From NCBI GenBank assembly GCA_026075535.2, contig AP026549.1:6696001-6760000 (forward strand): a stretch of 64,000 nt of DNA. The letters are read 5' to 3'. Of this stretch, positions 1 to 12,060 are shown piece by piece (position 1 is the stretch's first letter; every line of letters starts with the position of its first letter). The translations under genes and the position numbers were made by a program. The notes beneath the pieces were generated by a model. It had not been told where the DNA came from and did not search any database. It worked only from the letters and a program-made list of their open reading frames with translations. The DNA is from Tricholoma matsutake. Taxonomy: Eukaryota > Basidiomycota > Agaricomycetes > Agaricales > Tricholomataceae.

Positions 1-1859
1 ATGGTGTGACACGTGACCTACTGTGTGCCATGACAGGGGCACAGGTGTACAGTTTTCAAGGCAGGGTGGTCTGAGGTGGTTGTGGTGAAAGAAAGGTTCT
101 TAGTTTTCTTTGCTCTGTGGTTGTGCAGTATTTAACTGGTTGAGAGTGACTATATGTCCATATTCAGGGTGACACGTCTTTCTGGTAGTGACATAGGTTT
201 GGTGTCCTTGTGGGCTCCTTCCTCCTGTTGGCATGGCAAGAGGTTTGCAAGAAGTCACGGAAGTAAACAGTGATAGTGCATGTGATATTATCGGTCCATG
301 TAAGTCCAAATGTAGAAACAGGGTGATCTGATGATCTCACTGGGTACTTATGGTATCACTAGTTTGAATCACTTTTGACACAAAAAAAAAGTGTGTACTC
401 CCAACACTCAGAGTCCGGAAATGTGATGAATGTGGTATCGATTCAAGGGAAAGTATTTCTACTATTACAAATGTTCATGTACTTAAGGAACTGGACATGT
501 GATGGAAATGATGGTTGTGATGGTTGCACTGAATTGATGAAGCACATTGTGATAAGATTATTGTAAGAGAATCTGTTCTCTTACAGGCAAAGCTTTCACT
601 GACTGTAGCAGAGTGAGGGAACACAGTTGATCAGTTGGACTAGGGGACACAAAGGCAAACCTGTGAGGCCAGACAAAGATGACTAGAGAGCACCAAGAGA
701 TCCATCAGCCTACAGGGAATAGCATGCCAGGCTTTTCCATCGGCCCCATTGTGTGAAGTTTCATTTGCTGGCTCCTGTGGGGCTTGGCAAATCAAAGTCG
801 GATCCAGACTCACATCCATAAGCTGGGCCCATCCAAATAGGAATGATTCCTTACAGTTTGCTCACCGATGGACTCACTAAACCCAAGAGTTGCCAATGCA
901 CTCAAAGAAACCATGTTGTCTGGTCATACAACATGCCTGACCACATTCAACAGAATCATGGTGGCCAGGATGTGGCAGAAGATTTTGAGTTGGAATTTGC
1001 TATTTTGCAAGATGAGAGAATCTATTTAAAGATTGAGAAAGGACAACCTGACCATCAACCAGTGAAAGGTGGAGCAAAGACAAAGTTGAATGAGGGTGGG
1101 GATGACTTGAGGGGCAAGAAAGCCTGAAATTAGTGTATTTAATCATGTCCACCTGTTATTTAGTTTGTAATGAACATTCCTACATTACTACAGTTTTTTG
1201 GTTATTTTGAGGGGGGTGGGGGTGGTACATTCAAATTTCTACCCTCTAGAAAAAAAATCAGGAGGGTGGGGGGGGTGGACAACTAAATATCTGAATTGTG
1301 AAATAAGGGAGCATTGTCCAGAAAAATAAAGTTCTCACTGCCCCTTGCCTGATATACTTAATTTTTTTTCCAACACCCCCTTGAGAAAAACAGTTCTTTT
1401 GCAGACTGACATAAGAGACTATGTCCAACTAAGGATTAGGGGCTTTGATATCCAATGCAGATGTCTCCACAGAAAATTCCGAACCATCTGGTCCTAAGTT
1501 CCACCACAATCAAGAAAGTCCCTTTTGGCCTATACATATTATCCTCTTACAGTTATGGATCTCCAGAATGTCACCAGAATTGCTAGCCTATGAGGACAAT
1601 GAGGAGATTGGATGTTGTATGACATATGTTTGCTCACTCTATTTGGTATACTAGCAAGATGCATGACCTGAGACTTGTTGTAGGAGGCATCAGCAACAGG
1701 GAAATCACTGTCTAAATTCCTGGTATTTGTCAATGATATCATATCTGCACCTGACTGCTTAGCAGGAGAGGTTCGTGCATTGAGCCTATTGCAGTACATG
1801 ATTAGCATCCAACCTACACAACCTGACTGAATCATTACAGGGCCACTGAAGTACACAAA
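1..1859. other. No recognised gene
   Basis: I see no protein family or RNA gene here. The longest open stretch, near 843-1127, has no recognisable domain and a low-complexity end. Two G-rich tracts near 1210-1230 and 1260-1280 could form four-stranded DNA but show nothing else. The stretch may be intergenic or old repeat DNA. Confidence 0.4.
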
Positions 1860-3278
1860 TTAGTGACTTTGCCAATCTAGAAGATGATTACATACCCATG
1901 GAAATAACATGAAAATTTGAAGCAAATAAGAGAAATGGAAACCTAACAAAAAGCAACTTGAGAATCCCAGCAGACCATCAGGCATGAAAGACACATACCA
2001 ATCCAGAGTGGAGCCCACCATACCAAATGCAACCATGAGAGCAATTGAATTGAGCACTACAAGTAAGTATCTTGTAACAATAAAGAAGAGCAGCCGTTGT
2101 AGTGTTGTATTTGTCCTGTGTTCCATGTCAAGAAGATTTTCAGTGAAAGTCCAGAACATTACCTTTTAATGCAGGAATGTGCAGTGGACAGCACCTTAAC
2201 CAGCACTGCCGAGATGATTGTAACAGTGATCACAGCACAGGATATTCCAACACCCATCTGTAGCTAGAGGTTTTCTCATCACTAACAAATTGCGAATGTT
2301 GGTAGCACCAAATAAAGGCCAAACCTTCATATGAGAAGTTCCAAGGGAAGAAACCAGAGGGTTCCTCTGGATAGCTATAAGTTGTACTGTGTGCATATTG
2401 GACACAATCCTGCCAGAAAAAAAAAAGGTTCACCCACAGCCTACAGTGACTAAAGGCAGTGTCGGCACATGATGTTATTCAATGTAGGTCCAAACAGGAT
2501 AGGAAATCTCACCAAGAAATGCAGTTGCAGAAAGGCCCTGTCACATACTAAGAGATACATATTACATAGCAAGGCTGAACTTACAGCAACTACTGCAGCC
2601 CACAGAAAGCGCTTATCAACTGAGGCAGCACCAATATATGAAGAGATTAATCGAGGAATGCAGAATGAAAAACTGCTCACGAATGTAGACTCGCGAGGCA
2701 AAAAACAATTCAGATCTGCATGATATACAAGTCAGTATTTCAACAGACAAGAGCATCCCAAAACCGAACACATAGGCTACACCGATAACAGTTCCAGCGA
2801 CCACTACGAAGCTTCTGACTCAGATATATCAATCAATCCCATAATAGACAAATGGAAAGTAGGACATACTGTGGAAGTGTAAGAAACACACTAGTGTTTC
2901 CATAATTTGACATCTGGGTGGAAACAAGCATGAAGCCAGTTGTAGGGGAGCACAAGCGAGTGGAAACAGTACCAAGTAGTGCCGGAGAACCTGACAGCTC
3001 AGACAGCTGACAGAAAAATCCGCCAGGCTGCAAGCAAATGCCCATCAAGGGTTTCTAACCACATTACATTTAACTCACATCAAAACTGTAACCTAGCTCA
3101 CATCAGTGTGGTTTCTCAAGTGTAAGGGTGCAACAGAAATAACTTACAAGGAGGCGAAGATGCCACTTGTCATCGTTATTATGAGCATAGGTCCAGCCTT
3201 GGGAGATACTGATACCGGAGAGCCTTGATCCAAAAGCTCAGTGAACGATCCAGCCAAAAAGCAGCAGTACACATACAT
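1860..3278 (-). pseudogene. Possible DUF6534-like multi-pass membrane protein gene, degenerate
   Basis: The last open stretch (1860-2159, minus) begins with a TNTTLQRLLFF-type segment followed by hydrophobic helices. That layout resembles the C-terminal half of fungal DUF6534 membrane proteins. Upstream on the same strand, 2616-2804 has a further membrane-like segment (SELFFASRVYI). A putative first exon starts at 3278 and contains a PKAGPMLI-type first helix ending at a GTAAGT donor at 3147. Frames do not join cleanly and stops intervene, so the gene is either more heavily spliced than I can resolve or broken. DUF6534 proteins are common fungal membrane proteins of unknown function. The identification rests on pattern similarity only; a random hydrophobic reading frame is the alternative. 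Confidence 0.35.
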
Positions 3279-4484
3279 TGTAGAAATCAAGACACCTAAA
3301 GACAGCCAGCTCTTGTCAGAATTTCAAGCCTGCCGGATAAAGGGTTACATTACCCCAGTACAGTGCCTCCACATGCAAACCTGAAGTGCCAATATCGATG
3401 ACTAGTAATGTTTCAGTTGACATATCTTGACAATATCACAATCTTGGGCTTGTCTTTATGTATATCGCGACATCAAACCCGCTGAGTTCAGTTTACGATC
3501 AGACCGAAATATATCTGGAAGTGGTGTAGATGGCCGAATGGTAAACCGCTCGACATGTAGAGCTCGAGGCTGTAAAGCATCGCATTCGCCAAGTCCGAGT
3601 AGCTCGCATGCCAAATGATGCTGATTTTGATGAGTTCCAACCTCAGCCCATACCCAAGGAGCTTCAAGTTTGATCCAGGTTTGCAACGTTTCTCCCAAGG
3701 TTCAGCGTTCAAGTTCCGCCTCGAGCTCTCTCATCGAAGTTCTTGACTGTAAAAGACCACGGGGTAGGACTACATCCTGTTGATTCAACATCAACAGTGA
3801 CTCGGAGCAGAGATTTGCCTGCGGGATTTCGTGCAATGTACTGCATTTCGCTTCAGTTTTTGAAATTTGTGATGAAAATTATGGTTTCAGCAAAGTGACT
3901 TGATTTTGGGTTGACCGAAAGGAGGTTTTTCCCCACCCGGGTCTAATTTGGCACAGGTAATCTGATTGCTACATATTCGTTGTTCATTTGATACAGTTCA
4001 TCACAAGTTCATCATGAAATATATCATCCAAATATCATCGCCGAGTGCTGATTGTGCGAATTACAAGTGGTACATCACATTCACTATAGCTCAATGACTT
4101 CGCAGCGCCCAGCGCTCAGCCAGTGCAAGTCAGCGCATCAAGACACTGGTGACGTTCAACGAGGTTGAGCTGTTGAAGTCTTGGAGATTTCATTGGGATT
4201 AGAAAAGCGATGAGTTCAGCAGCCAGCTACGCACAACAGATAATACTATGTCACTTTGATGTATGAAAACATTTTCAATTCTGAGCCTCTGTCACCTTGG
4301 CGACTACTGAAATGTACATCTCGTGCATACGACAAGCATACATGACAGTGGGCCAAACTCCAAAGTCTAGATGGACAAACATGCACCCGGTATTCAGAAA
4401 GGATCCTTGATGCTCGTCCTTGGTAGCCGTAGGATGGAGTCGAGTGATGTCAATGAAGTTTCGACTCGCAGGAGGATCTAGAAT
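3279..4484. other. No recognised gene; CpG-retaining stretch
   Basis: No coding region is recognised. By eye this part, and on to about 5.7 kb, keeps many CpG dinucleotides, unlike the transposon blocks to the right, where most have decayed to TpG or CpA. That fits single-copy or unmethylated DNA. A short segment near 3528-3560 resembles a tRNA A box but has no matching B box. Confidence 0.35.
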
Positions 4485-4887
4485 ATGCGGGAGAAGATGG
4501 TCCAAAATTTGACGAGCTTAATGTGGAAGGCTGAGCAGTGGATGTCAGATATGCCAGAGATGACGTTCCTGATACAGAGCAAGCTGCGGTACTTTAGCAA
4601 CTTATTGAAGCGCGAGATAAGAGAACTCGGGTATTATCGATTGACTCAGGCAGATCCTTCGGTTCGCTCTCGACATGCAGCGATGATTACGAGCATATCC
4701 AGATGATGTAACTGGCATTTCGCCGTCGACAACGGGCATAGAACATGCCAGGGAGGAATTCATTCTATTCATCGCCAGCTTCCGCCACGACACTTTTACC
4801 GTGATCAAGTACACTTGCGCTACGAGGGCCGCTGCTTCGCACGACATATCCGAGTTCTTTTGGGGGGTGGGAGATTACGAAGCATAA
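4485..4887 (+). pseudogene. Unrecognised coding remnant, convergent with the protease-like gene
   Basis: Two plus-strand reading frames in this block look coding rather than random. One around 4590-4710 is acidic and serine-rich. One at 4747-4887 contains a coherent hydrophobic-aromatic stretch (REEFILFIASFRHDTF, then FFWGVGDYEA before TAA at 4885). They are in different frames and stops separate them, so a frameshift or an unseen intron lies between. I do not recognise the family. The end abuts the stop of the minus-strand protease-like gene, so the two are tail to tail. Confidence 0.3.
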
Positions 4888-5935
4888 ACGGCAAGAACAG
4901 CACCATTTGTGTCGATGGTTGAAGTTACAGCCTGTGAATCATAGAGTAAAGAGCTGCCTGTAAACATCCCATCGTGAAACCAAGTTTGACCAGAGCTCGT
5001 GACCACACGAGCTGTGAAATGCTCGTTAGCATAGTAAATGATGCCCCTGAGATTGTATAATCCACACGCCAACCTTCCCTGCAGGTTATGTGTATCAGCT
5101 TATTAACAGTTGGAACGTGCTGACCCAATTCAAATGCCAGCAAAGGTGGTGCCTCCACAAAAGTAGTTTTCCGTACGAGATTCACATTACAGGTCGGACA
5201 TGTTGATCCCAAAGATACTGTGAAGTTGTCAACGCATGATTGAATGTCACAGCTGTGCAAACAAAACTAGCTCACAGGATAGAATACGGTGTTCGGCTGG
5301 CTATTGGTCATGAATGTTCGGACATTGCACATGTGACAGTGCAACAGGTCGAGTCATTCTAAGCAAGCGGAGGAAGATGAAATGAACACTGGCGTATCTC
5401 CCGATTGTGAACTCTGCAGATAGCCCAGACATGCAACGCCTAAAGTACTTAGTCCCTGATCTGTTCCAAAGAAAAATGTCGATCAGCGGGGATAAGATTG
5501 GAAACGCTATGGTGAGTCGCAAAAGACTGAGTCAGTGTATGCAAATGTTCAGAGTCGATCATTTGCCAAGACGCTGCCGTTGAAGTAGGGTCTTCACGCC
5601 AAATGTTAAACAGTAGTATAGTAATGGTGCTGTGTCCCGATCGGTACACTAACGTGCGGACCGTGAGCATCGCCAGTCATGTGATTCAACTTCAATTTCT
5701 TGAGGGTATACGAACGCTTTCGCTTCAAAGCAAGATCTGGATGATTGGCAGGTCTGGCTTCTTTGGGTGTGCAGGGTGGGTCAGTCACAGTAGTCTCTTT
5801 TGCACTGACCACTTTTGTACTAGCAGGATCACAAGTCCCATACCACATGAAGTCCTTTGATTCAAAAAATGGATTGGACTTACAAGCTACACTGTACCGA
5901 ATAATATGGTCTATCAAACGCATACAGTGTATCAA
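4875..5935 (-). pseudogene. Ubiquitin-specific-protease-like gene, copy 1, catalytic Cys box lost
   Basis: The fragments read in order on the minus strand: a basic linker ending VPIGTQ (about 5650-5860), LLFNIWREDPTSTAASW (5590), a YSLEQIRD-like segment spelled FSLEQIRD (5450), AEFTIGRYASV (5400), a Cys-rich part with CPTCNVNLVRKTTF (5180), and GIIYYANEHFTARVV followed by TWFHDG (about 4960-5040). The last resembles the histidine box of peptidase C19 (USP) deubiquitinases. Copy 2 at 7334-8467 has the same order and shows NNSCAYNA, a plausible cysteine box, just after VPIGTQ. Here the sequence jumps from VPIGTQ to the LLFNIW segment, so that box is deleted. Several frameshifts and stops make this a pseudogene. 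Deubiquitinase ancestry is inferred from motifs only; another papain-like fold is possible. Confidence 0.5.
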
Positions 5936-5939
5936 ATGA

Positions 5940-7333
5940 TATGGGTTTGGTGGATGCCATTGAATGCTCTCATAGTATGTATAACATGTACTAGTATCAA
6001 ATGACTTGCACTAGCGGCCCATCATGGAGTGTGGCATATCCAAGTTCTCATGGTTTTTGTTTTGATGCTCTCTCTGTCCCATACAGAGCATACTATGGCC
6101 TGGTGTGGTAGGGTGACGAGTCCTACTCATCAACCCCACCCTTTTCCTATTTTCTCTCCAGTCTTGATATCTTGCCTATAGAGGGCCCTTTCAGTCCCTT
6201 TACTTGATTTGGATACAGTTCCTTTGTGATTTGCATCACTGATGTTCTTCATTCTATTTTTACTTTCCAGATTACACAATTCTCCTCAATGAAGACACAC
6301 CACCCACGTGACACGTCAGTCACACATTTGCTCATGTTTCCTGGCTTGCTTGGCCTCTGCATTGACAGCACTGCATCTGTTCCGAAGGATTGGTACTGGC
6401 ATCTTCATTTCATTTTTCATTTACCTTTTATAGTTTTATTTTTGTACCTTAATATTTCAACGATCTGCAATGTCAAGTATCAACATATTCCAGCTGCCTA
6501 AAATCCAACTCAACAGGTCTAGCTACTGGATGGTAGGGTCGAGGGGTCTCATTTGGGTGCTCTCCGCACTTGCTGGGGGCACAAGTCACATCCCACAAAT
6601 AGAGAGCCTCAACTACAAACTCTTCCCTGAGTCATTCCCAGTGGTGAAACCTTTAGACGAGGACTTGACAACATCCTTGACAGCAACTTCTCATGCAGAC
6701 ACTTTATTTTTCATGGACTTTCCCATCACCTTCCAAAATAGATACTTCATAATTGATTTCTGGTTGTTTGGTCCTGTCGATGCAAGAGAACGTGTGCAAT
6801 CAGTGTTTGGCTTGTAGTTACCTGGCATTTGTATAAGGTGTCCTTCCACCTTTGAATGGAGCATCTCGGGCATTCCATCTTTTCTCCTCATTTTTATGTT
6901 CTCCTTCTAAGTTTTCCCTCAGTCCCACAAGTTTCTGCACACCAAGGTGCAGATTTTAAGCTAAGTACTCAAGTCTTAAGTATACGGCCCCAAGGAGCCC
7001 TCTTTCCAAGTCCCATTCTCTTATATTTTATTCATTTTACAAGATCTTTTTATACCATTCTTGAGCCAGTTCATTGTGTGGTTCTGATGCATGCATCATG
7101 TGACTCTGTTGATTGCATTTGCATTTAGTTCTTCCCCTCTCATTTTATTGACCCCACAGTCTCAATTCACATAACAAAGTTATTTCTCACCTGTTGTCTT
7201 TCTTCTTTTGTATTCTTATTTTTCCATTCATCTGTGTGCCATGCTTACCTCATTCTTCGTGACATGATGACCATCATCAACAAACTCCCAGTAGACCAAT
7301 TACCCTGCCACACTGGGTCATTACTCTTCATTG
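5940..7333. other. No recognised gene
   Basis: Several short open frames occur (for example 6226-6501, 6470-6817 and 6856-7128, plus strand), but none contains a recognisable domain and they overlap in different frames. The sequence is T-rich and shows no terminal repeats or duplicated flanks that I can pair. I cannot say what it is. Confidence 0.35.
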
Positions 7334-8467
7334 TCAATTGTGAATGTATACAGCCATGATTGCATTCTGGGTAGGTATCGAACTCTCATCTTGGGATTCA
7401 TAAACCAATGAGCTGCCTGTAAACATTCTGTTGTGGAACCAAACCATGCCATCTTTTGTGACTATGCAAGCAGTGAAATGGTCTGCAGCATAATAGATTA
7501 TACCACACAAGATATAGTGACACTGATGGTTGTTTACATCAACAACCAGGACACTGTCCAAAGAAGGCAGTGTGATGGGTCCACTGCGAGCAATGGAGCC
7601 TGAAAGGTAAGCAAGAAACAATGAAGCAGAGGAGTCTCACATGTCAAGCAGCTGCTGGATAGTGGAGCAGAAAAATCATTGAAATGTTTCTGCATTGTCT
7701 TTCCTTGTGGAGGGCCCAGGATCATGAGTTTGCACGTAGTGCTGGTTCTCTCATCTGGAATGACCTTGTGTCCCCTCAGGCATTGGTGTATGGACCTTGT
7801 GATCACATGAGATGAGGTGAGTAGGTGGTCCATAATGTTTTGTGTACTTGTGTATTGACCAAAGCCACATTCCTGAGGTGCTATCCTCTCTAAACATCGC
7901 CTGATAAAATTGCGGATCTGTTCCAATGAGTATCTTGTTGTGCACAATGTATCATTGAAGCTGGTGTGTGTGCAGAAGCCTTTTAAAAGCGAGTTCAGTA
8001 AGTTGCTATGTAGCTCCTGCCAAGATTGTGTCATCAATTCAGGATCTTCTTGCCATACATTGAACAAAACCAATGCACATGGCATTGTATGCACAACTGT
8101 TGTTTTGCCATTGGGTCCCAATAGGCACTAGGAGTTGTGTCAATCATTTGGATGCAGTTGCCTCACGCTTGACTTTCTTAGCTGGTGGCAGCATGAATGA
8201 AGGGGAAGGCAGACTTCTCTTTGATGCAGTTTCTGTGTCATTACTCACTTTCGGCATCGCCTTGTGCTTTGTTTCAACTATGCACCACTTCTCTTCACCA
8301 TTGCCTTCCCATTCCAACCATGGATCTTGTTTTGACCACCTTAATGTGTCATGCATTGTGGAAGGCATGTACTGCAGTCCTTTATATTCCCTGAACAGTG
8401 CTATTAGGGTATTCCTGTGGTCTGCCATTGCTACCTTTGTTGGCAGCTTTTCTTCAAATTGCAACAA
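7334..8467 (-). pseudogene. Ubiquitin-specific-protease-like gene, copy 2, frameshifted
   Basis: Same gene family and orientation as the copy at 4875-5935. From the 5' side it shows an N-terminal part with WLEWEGNGEEKW (about 8300), a basic linker with KKVKREA, VPIGTQ and NNSCAYNA (the likely catalytic cysteine box, about 8090-8115), LFNVWQEDPELMTQSW, RYSLEQIRNFIRRCLER, GFGQYTSTQNIMD, a CLTCETPLL zinc-like pair, and CGIIYYAADHFTACIV with VWFHNRMFTGSSLVYES (about 7400-7510) as the histidine-box region. The cysteine box is in a different frame from the downstream part, and a second frame change occurs near 7620, so it is not functional as it stands. Its 5' end is cut by the Gypsy-1 LTR that begins at 8469. 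The family is inferred by motif; the substrate is unknown. Confidence 0.5.
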
Positions 8468-8468
8468 T

Positions 8469-8892
8469 TATAAGGGCAACCTCAGCCTCTAGCAAAGGAA
8501 AATCCAAAGTTAAAATTATACTACATATTACAGGGATTGGTGGTGCACCTAGCAAAGGGAAATCCAAAGAGAAAACTCTAAGGATCCCTTTGACAATGCC
8601 CAGTATATGTGAAGACTGCAAAAATCAAATAATAATCTAAAAATAGAAAAGGCGGAGATAGGCAGATCAAGGATGCCGAATGACATCATACCAAGGGGTA
8701 GATGTCAGAAGGGGTGCTCTGCCTCTAAATATAAAACTGTCAACATGCACAAATGTGATAGAAAGGGAAATTAGTAATAAAATAAGGAAAAACATAGAAA
8801 ATGAAGAATAGAAGGAAATGAAGTGAGGAAGAATATAGGATGAATGTAAAAAATAGGAGAAACACACCTGAGACCCCCCTAGTCCCCTTACA
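8469..8892 (-). repeat. 3' LTR of Gypsy-1 copy 1 (424 bp, long variant)
   Basis: It is homologous to the LTRs at 22895-23250, 28443-28807, 37485-37919 and 58367-58777. On the minus strand it starts TGTAAGGGGAC and ends CCCTTATA. It is a long variant holding two direct copies of an AGCAAAGGGAAATCCAAAG-like segment; the short LTRs of copy 2 keep only one. Left flank ACAAT. Confidence 0.85.
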
Positions 8893-9620
8893 TTACCCCT
8901 TCTCTATGATGCATTGCCCCAATGCATTCGAAATTGCATACAGTGACTTGAATGCGACGTGGTGCAGCAGTGTGCTGTTGGTGGAATTCCTTGACTAACT
9001 GAGGGGCATTCACATTGGACTCTTTGACCCATGAGTTCTCCTCATACCCATAACCCTTCCAATGCACTAAATACTGGAGTTTTCCTTGACGCAACCAGCT
9101 GTCCAAGATTGACTTGACTTCATACTGGGGTTCTCCCTCAATCACTGTAGGCAGTGCTGGTGGACATGAATGGTGTTTCAGGAATGGAGCTGGGGGAGCT
9201 GGAAGGAATTTGATGACATGGAAGACTGGGTGGAGTCTGGACATGGAGGCTGGAAGGCATAGACAATAGGCATGCATTCCAACACACTTGATGATTGGGA
9301 AAGGTTCCAGGAAGTGATGAGTGAGTTTCTTGGATGGACATGTAGTGGAGATGTCACTGGAGTCAAGATAAACTTGATCACCAACCTTGTACTGAGGGGT
9401 CAGAGAATGGCACTGGTTGTAAAAGTGTGCCATGTCATCCTTCACCTTTGCCTCCTCCAAGCTATCCCCCATGCATTCTGTAAACTCATTCACCATCTCA
9501 ATGTGTGAGGGAGTTTGGCGAGGTTCAAATCCCATGCGTGGATGTCATCCAGTGTCTAAGAGGACAGGGGTCTGTTGAGTGGAAGCATGGAGATGGTTGT
9601 TGTATCCAAACTTGGTCAAG
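8888..9620 (-). pseudogene. Gypsy-1 copy 1: integrase C-terminus and chromodomain
   Basis: On the minus strand the frame 9535-8888 contains the GPY/F-like region (KVGDQVYLDSS, HVIKFLPAP) and a chromodomain (PQYEVKSILDSW, LQYLVHWKGYGYEENSWV). The aromatic residues that bind methyl-lysine are in place: Y of YEV, W of HWKG and W of NSW. Chromodomains in chromoviral integrases steer integration to heterochromatin. A TGA interrupts at LLDTG-stop-HP (about 9536-9544); the same TGA is in copy 2. Upstream, KFGYNNHLHASTQQTP runs into the hAT-type element at 9629. Confidence 0.85.
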
Positions 9621-9628
9621 GGGAGAAG

Positions 9629-11172
9629 TAGTGTTTTAAGGTCCAGTTCAGTCCAGTTTTTCGACCCCCAAGGGGGCAACCATGGACCACAACTGGTCCA
9701 AACCATTGCCCAAACTTGGAGGACTGCAACCAAAAAAGACCAGTTTCGACTGGTTTTACTACTATTTTTACAGTATAAATAAATTTTATTATATACTTAT
9801 TGAAACTAATTACATCACCCTGTGAGCAGGTGCTCGCAGCAGTGGGGGCAGTTGCTAATAGAAAGAAAAAAGAAAAAAAAGACCTAACAAAAAAAGAAAG
9901 AAATAGAAAGCCCCCACTGTTTTGCGTTTGTAGTGAGAGTGGGGCATCATATGTCATCCCCTGGTATTCATTGTTGTCAGCCTTGTTGTTTGTTGTACCC
10001 TGCATTCACTTCACCCCAGCATTGTCATTTGTCATCCTTGCATTGTCATCTGCTGTCCTCGCATTGTCATCTCTGCGTTATTGTTTGTTGCCCTTGCATT
10101 GCTGTTTGTTGCCCTTGCATTGATGTTCATCATCCCCTCCCTGTCATTCGTCGCCATCCTCCCCATTTTTGCCATCATTTGTTGTGTTGACATGGTGCTG
10201 TTTGTTGTCAGCACCTCCATTGCCCCCTACAAGCAGTGGCTCGCAGGCAGGGTCATGGCACTGTGTGATGTGGCATCCCAGTGTCGTTGTCCAACATTGT
10301 GGCCCCATGAGCAGAGGCTCATGGCAGCAGTGTAGGGCACAGGTAGGTGTCGTTGTGAACAAGCAAGAACCTAAAAAGAAGAAATACTAGTTAGTTAGTT
10401 AGTAAACACAGGAAATAAAAACATACCCTACAGCCCAAACAACACTAACTAGTGTCATTTGGGCTTACTTTGTGACATTATTGCTATCCTGTTGGCTGGC
10501 ATTGGCATCAGTACAGCATTGGGAGGGGTGTGGGGCAGGGCTCAGGATGCAAAAAACTAAACAAAAAGAAATGTATTGTTAGTAGAAAAAAAGATGAAAT
10601 GAACAATAAAAAACATACCTGGGGCCCAAACAACAACTAGCTCATCATTTGGGCCCACTTCATGGTTGAGGCACAGTGTTTCTAAGGTAGGCAGTGGGTA
10701 CTGTTGGCAGTGAGAGGAAGTGGAGAGAGAGGAAGCGGCATTGTGGGTTGTTGGTGGTCATGGGAATTGTTTGGCAAGTGGTGCCACTTTCTTTTTTTGG
10801 GGTGCAAGCACAACCAAATGGTCAGTGTGCAGCCATGGGGTATATAAGCACTCATTTCATGAGTGCTTTTCCTTCCCATGGCTCATTCCTATAGCACATA
10901 TGTAGTATTGATAGTATTAATAGTATATATTAGTTGTATTTTCTTGTAATGTAGATACTTTTCCATGAGTATATACTACTGTGCGAAGACTGGTTGCAAC
11001 TGATTGCAACCAGTTTTTGAACAGTTTTCAAATATTTACAAAATGAGGCAACCAGCAACTGTAACAACCCTAAATGTGGGCAACTGCAACTGAAAAAAAG
11101 ACTGGACCGAGGTTCAGTCCAGTTCAGTCCTATGGTATTTTTTGGTCCTGTAGACTGGACCTTGAAACACTA
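9629..11172. mobile_element. hAT-type non-autonomous transposon, family a, copy 1 (1544 bp)
   Basis: The ends are inverted: TAGTGTTTTAAGGTCCAGT on the left, and the right end read on the minus strand is TAGTGTTTCAAGGTCCAGT. Eight bases, GGGAGAAG, are duplicated at 9621-9628 and 11173-11180, and the homologous integrase of the copy at 22895-28807 has the site once. An 8-bp TSD with TAG-type termini is the hAT signature. Subterminal GGTCCAGTTCAGTCC-like and TTGCAACTGG-like motifs recur at both ends. No transposase is visible, so it must have been mobilised in trans. Confidence 0.85.
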
Positions 11173-12060
11173 GGGAGAAGATCATCCCAATTGTCCTGGT
11201 GCTCATTGACAAAGATGCAGATGTACTACTCCAGTTTCTGGTTGACTCGCTCAGTCTGGCCATTGGTTTGTGGGTGATAGGCAGTTGAAGCAAGGAGTTT
11301 GATCCCCAGAAGTTGGTACAGCTTGCGAGTGAGCTCTGCCATGAACTGAGGGCCACGGTCAGAGAGGAAAGCACCAGGAAGTCCATGTAATTTCCACACA
11401 TGGTGGAGATAGAGTTGGGCGGCACCCAGGGTGCTGACAGTGGTGTGAGTGGGAATGAAGTGAGCACATTTTCCCACTAAATCAACTGTGCACATCACCA
11501 CATCAAACCCACTCGACTCTGGCAACTCCACCACAAAGTTGACACTGACAACATCCCAATGACTCTCTGGAACAGGAAGAGGGTGTAGCTTGCCAATAGG
11601 TTTGCGACAAGGAATCTTGGTGCATAAGCAAAGGTCACAAGTATGACAATACTGACCAATGAGACATTTGTGGCCACCAATAATTCCATGAGGTGAGCTC
11701 CAAGGTCTTCCAGCATCCTGGATGACCAGCAATCTGTGAGTCATGGTGCTGGGATATGATGCACCAGCGAAGGTCTGGGTCATTGGGGACATAGATGTGA
11801 TCCCTGAAATACAACAAGTCCTCCTTTTCAGCCCACTCTGCTGCATGCAAGGAAAGGGTGGATCCCTTCCTCAGTTCTTTAACAGCTTGGGCAACAACAT
11901 CCTCATGTAAACTGCTACAGTTTGCATGACAAATGTCATGTAGGATGTCCCACTCCTTGCCCTTGGGTGCAATGCCTTCCAGTGCCCAAATGGTGAACAG
12001 GTCTGGCTGCAACAACACAATGTTTTGATTGTCATCGCTGCCATCCCCATGGTCTGCATG
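11173..12060 (-). pseudogene. Gypsy-1 copy 1: integrase zinc-binding and catalytic domains
   Basis: Reading leftward from about 12018: HHDSQIAGHPGCWKTLELT and the CHTCDLC pair form the HHCC zinc domain. The catalytic core follows with SVNFVVELPES (first position N where copy 2 has D), LSDRGPQFMAEL (second Asp) and TNGQTERVNQ (Glu). The core is largely open over 11846-11226. The N in SVNFV would remove the first catalytic Asp, so even without the insertions this integrase looks dead. At 11247-11249 the codon after the catalytic Glu is CGA, where copy 2 has TGA. Confidence 0.85.

Noticed and set aside
3528..3610. tRNA-like start TGGCCGAATGGTAAACCGC on the plus strand
   Set aside because: There is no T-arm motif at a suitable distance and no acceptor-stem pairing, so I do not call a tRNA.
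6470..6817. 115-codon open frame as a possible gene
   Set aside because: No domain, no introns, low complexity around it, and overlapping frames of similar length; it may be chance.
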